Shown: in pieces, positions 61,851 through 64,000 of the stretch
Layout of the letters: every line of letters begins with the position of its first letter
Position numbering within the stretch: the stretch's first letter is position 1
NCBI RefSeq assembly: GCF_030063335.1
Contig: NZ_JASISW010000025.1
Location: forward strand, 1-64,000
Direction: 5' to 3'
DNA from: Rhodococcus sp. G-MC3
GTDB taxonomy: Bacteria > Actinomycetota > Actinomycetes > Mycobacteriales > Mycobacteriaceae
Length of the DNA: 64,000 nt
Program-made: the position numbers and the translations under genes
The notes under the pieces: model-generated
Databases searched by the model: none
What the model was told of the DNA's origin: nothing
Seen by the model: only the letters and a program-made list of their open reading frames with translations

Positions 61851-62825
61851 ATGACGGCCACGGTCGCAGAGGGCGACGCATTCGTTTCGCAGTTCGATCC
61901 TTACCGGCGAGAGCTACTCGCGCATTGCTACCGGATGACCGGGTCTATTCATGACGCCGAAGACCTGGTCCAGGAGACATATATCCGCGCGTGGCGCGGA
62001 TACAGCAAATTCGAAGGCCGGTCGTCGATGCGGACCTGGTTGTATCGAATCGCGACGAACACCTGTCTGACGGCGCTGGAGGGCAAAGCGAAGCGTCCGC
62101 TACCGACCGGCCTCGGCGCTCCCAGTTCCGATCCCACCGATGATTTGGTCGCCCAGCACGAAATCGCGTGGCTCGAGCCGATCGCAGATTCGGAGTTGAG
62201 CGATTCGGGTGACCCGGCGGCCATCGTCGTGGGCCGCGAATCGATCCGGTTGGCGTTCGTGGCTGCCCTTCAACACCTCTCTTCTCGGCAGCGAGCAGCG
62301 CTGCTGATGCGCGAGGTTCTCCAGTGGAAGGCGTCGGAGGTGGCCGAGGCCTTGGCCACCACCACAACGGCGGTCAATAGCCTTCTCCAGCGGGCCCGTG
62401 CGCAGCTCGACGAGATTGCCCCGACGGAGGACGGCGTTCTGGAGCTGTCGACGGAGAGGACTCAGGATCTGTTGAAGAAGTACGTCGACAGTTTCGAGCG
62501 GTACGACATCGATCAACTCGTCGAGTTGTTCACCGAGGATGCGGTGTGGGAGATGCCACCGTTCGAGGGCTGGTACCAGGGCGCGGAAAATATCGGAACG
62601 CTGATCAAAGGAAACTGTCCTGCGCAGAAGGCAGGCGATATGCGCATGGTCGCCACTTCGGCGAACGGTCAGCCGGCGTACGGCTTGTACATGCGAGACG
62701 AATCAGGCGTCCACAAGGCATTCCAGCTGCACGTGGTGGATGTGTCCGGCGAACGCGTGAAGCATGTCGCCTGTTTCTTCGATCTGACTTTGTTCGAGCG
62801 ATTCGGTCTGCCCGACCAACTCTGA
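61851..62825 (+). CDS. ECF sigma factor with SnoaL-like C-terminal domain
   Basis: ATG 61851 gives 324 residues. Sigma region 2 (FDPYRRELLAHCYRMTGSIHDAEDLVQETYIRAWRGY) and region 4 (LSSRQRAALLMREVLQWKASEVAEALATTTTAVNSLLQRARAQL) are followed by a SnoaL-like domain (LLKKYVDSFERYDIDQLVELFTEDAVWEMPPFEGWYQG). This matches the SigG/SigJ-type actinobacterial subfamily. No anti-sigma gene is adjacent. Whether it reads the GGAACC promoters near 1583 and 10441 is unknown. Confidence 0.85.
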   Translation: MTATVAEGDAFVSQFDPYRRELLAHCYRMTGSIHDAEDLVQETYIRAWRGYSKFEGRSSMRTWLYRIATNTCLTALEGKAKRPLPTGLGAPSSDPTDDLVAQHEIAWLEPIADSELSDSGDPAAIVVGRESIRLAFVAALQHLSSRQRAALLMREVLQWKASEVAEALATTTTAVNSLLQRARAQLDEIAPTEDGVLELSTERTQDLLKKYVDSFERYDIDQLVELFTEDAVWEMPPFEGWYQGAENIGTLIKGNCPAQKAGDMRMVATSANGQPAYGLYMRDESGVHKAFQLHVVDVSGERVKHVACFFDLTLFERFGLPDQL

Positions 62826-62828
62826 GGC

Positions 62829-62864
62829 CCTGCAGGTTCGGCTTTCTCGAACCGAACCTGCAGG
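62829..62864 (+). terminator. Hairpin after the ECF sigma gene
   Basis: Arms CCTGCAGGTTCGG and CCGAACCTGCAGG (13 bp) flank a 10-base loop between the convergent sigma-factor and VOC genes. Confidence 0.6.
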
Positions 62865-62887
62865 TTGTGACTTCTTCGGCTGTAGTT

Positions 62888-63295
62888 CTAGCCGGCTGGG
62901 ATCGCGCTGGGGTCCATCCACATGACCTCCCAGACGTGATGGTCGAGGTCGCGGAACGCGCGGCCGTACATGAAGCCGTGGTCTTGCGGCGCCATCCACG
63001 GCGTTCCGCCTGCAGCGATTGCCGCGTCGACGAGCGAGTCGACCTCGCTGCGACTGTCAGCGGAAACGCACATCAGGACCTCCCGGGACTGTGTGGCGTC
63101 CGCGATGGCGTCGGAGATGAAATCCTTGAAGCGTGATTCCGCCAGGAACATCACGGTGGCCTGGTCGCTGATGATCATCGACGCCGTGTTCTCGTCGCTG
63201 AACGCTGCGTTGAACTCGAAACCGAGGCCTGCGAAAAACGACTGTGTCGCGGCGACGTCCTTGACTGGCATGTTGGCGAACAGCATTCGGGACAT
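62888..63295 (-). CDS. VOC (glyoxalase-fold) protein
   Basis: The 135-residue protein (LFANMPVKDVAATQSFFAGLGFEFN, DSLVDAAIAAGGTPWMAPQDHGFMYGRAFRDLDHHVWEVMWMD) is of the YaeR/PhnB-like VOC class. It is convergent with the ECF sigma gene; such pairs are common but not proven functional partners. Confidence 0.85.
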   Translation of the reverse strand: MSRMLFANMPVKDVAATQSFFAGLGFEFNAAFSDENTASMIISDQATVMFLAESRFKDFISDAIADATQSREVLMCVSADSRSEVDSLVDAAIAAGGTPWMAPQDHGFMYGRAFRDLDHHVWEVMWMDPSAIPAG

Positions 63296-63431
63296 GGCGG
63301 TATCTCCTGTGGGGATGAGACGCTAGGAACGACCTGTTGGTCGGTCTTGCTCATATGGACACGAGCCGCATTGGAAATTCATCGCCGACCCGACATCGAT
63401 TTGTATCGGGCCGCTCCGAGGCCTGCAAAAA

Positions 63432-63483
63432 CCGACTCCGCCCCGCCGGCGAACAATTGCGTTCGCGGGCGGGGCGGAGTCGG
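63432..63483 (-). terminator. Intrinsic terminator after the chorismate-mutase-like gene
   Basis: A 16-bp stem (CCGACTCCGCCCCGCC with its complement) with an inner GCGAAC/GTTCGC stem lies just downstream of the minus-strand gene. On that strand it is followed by TTTTT. Confidence 0.75.
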
Positions 63484-63507
63484 TAAGAAAAGGAGGGGGA
63501 CGCTTTT

Positions 63508-63774
63508 CTAGCGGGTCGCCGAAGCGATACGTGCGAGCATCCGTGAGAATGCCGATCCGTCCGAACCGAGATCGTCGAACGTCGTCGACGGGGTCGTGAT
63601 GGCTGCATTGTCAGTAGCGGCAGCCAGTCTGCGCACCAGTTCGGTGCGATGCTCGATCGCGCTGAGAATGTCGGCGTCGAGGGTGGCAACCTGCTCGTGA
63701 AGCTGGTCGATCTCTAGTTCGTGCGTCTGCGCTTCGTCGGTGCTGATGGCGAGCGAATCGATTTGCAAAGTCAC
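63508..63774 (-). CDS. Chorismate-mutase-like small protein
   Basis: GTG 63774 has AAAGGAG upstream. The 88-residue helical protein (IDQLHEQVATLDADILSAIEHRTELVRRL, then GSAFSRMLARIASATR) resembles the AroQ-type mutase of Mycobacterium (about 90 residues). The central Arg-rich segment of that enzyme is missing, so it may be inactive or have another role. It is followed by a strong terminator. Confidence 0.45.
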   Translation of the reverse strand: MTLQIDSLAISTDEAQTHELEIDQLHEQVATLDADILSAIEHRTELVRRLAAATDNAAITTPSTTFDDLGSDGSAFSRMLARIASATR

Positions 63775-63921
63775 ATCGTCTCCTTTTGTTCGCGTCCTGA
63801 GGAGGTAGTCGTTTCGCTCCCTGGAACTGTTACATGCACGTTCTACGTTTCAACGATGTTTCGTCACCCTTACCAAGATGCCCAGTGTTGTGGCCTGGGC
63901 CAACCTTTTCGGGGTGTGACG

Positions 63922-64000
63922 ATGCCAACAATCAAGATCGAACTGGGTTGTCGGCACCACACAACCGACACCAGGGTGGCTCCAGGTGTCGTCAGGGATC
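63922..64000 (+). CDS. Possible gene start at the window edge
   Basis: ATG 63922 opens a frame reading MPTIKIELGCRHHTTDTRV that runs to the edge. GGGG lies about 8 bp upstream. No family can be named from 26 codons. Confidence 0.25.
   Translation, partial: MPTIKIELGCRHHTTDTRVAPGVVRD

Overview
The window looks like chromosomal DNA of a high-GC mycolic-acid actinobacterium, most likely Rhodococcus or a close relative. The basis is high GC with frequent GTG/TTG starts, DUF3558 lipoproteins, an Lsr2-type domain, AurF-like diiron oxygenases, an F420-type PPOX protein, FprB-type ferredoxin/ferredoxin-NADP reductase, TY-Chap-like and excalibur proteins, and RecBCD of actinobacterial type. No rRNA, tRNA, CRISPR array or prophage was seen.

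Region 1 (1-14.4 kb) is the accessory, decaying part. It opens with the edge of an IS3-family element that cuts the 3' end of a choline-kinase-like gene, followed by an amidase fragment. Three copies of one cassette lie in the first 11.4 kb. The cassette is a DUF3558 lipoprotein plus a 126-residue helical protein. Two copies are intact and carry the same ECF-sigma-type promoter (GGAACC, 16 bp, CGTCTAA, 32 bp to the start codon); the third is a broken remnant. Between them are a crotonase, an AraC regulator convergent with an MFS exporter, an FKBP lipoprotein, a DnaQ-BRCT-TerD fusion, a decayed pRiA4b-type gene and an ERCC4-Lsr2 nuclease. An orphan YefM-like antitoxin with a possible toxin remnant and an intact ParD-like/zeta toxin pair close the region.

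Region 2 (14.4-25.4 kb) has a fatty acyl-CoA ligase, a SanA-like protein, and a Zur-type zinc uptake locus (aztA divergent from aztB, then aztD-aztC and a second aztD) with two 15-bp Zur-like boxes. An AurF-like diiron oxygenase, an intact pRiA4b-type protein and a thioesterase follow. Region 3 (25.5-34.7 kb) has an ABC-F ATPase and a kynurenine-pathway locus (formamidase divergent from kynA-kynU-paaX-like). It continues with a DUF998 protein, a CGNR regulator, an EamA exporter, a frameshifted small kinase and a VOC protein.

Region 4 (34.7-47.7 kb) has an ArsR/SRPBCC pair with a palindrome over its start codon, an isopenicillin-N-synthase-like oxygenase, a DUF2786 protein and an aldo/keto reductase. 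FprB sits in an operon with a second diiron oxygenase, which shares an upstream motif with the first. An ADP-ribose module (ADP-ribosylglycohydrolase, shortened macro domain, NrtR) has a shared operator sequence. An excalibur protein and a His-Asp repeat protein follow.

Region 5 (48-63.8 kb) is the recC-recB-recD operon, a TY-Chap-like protein, a 5'-truncated sulfite-reductase-type flavoprotein and a DUF2079 membrane protein. It ends with a RelA/SpoT-S1 alarmone synthetase, an ECF sigma factor with a SnoaL-like tail, a VOC protein and a chorismate-mutase-like small protein. Several REP-like hairpins lie between genes.
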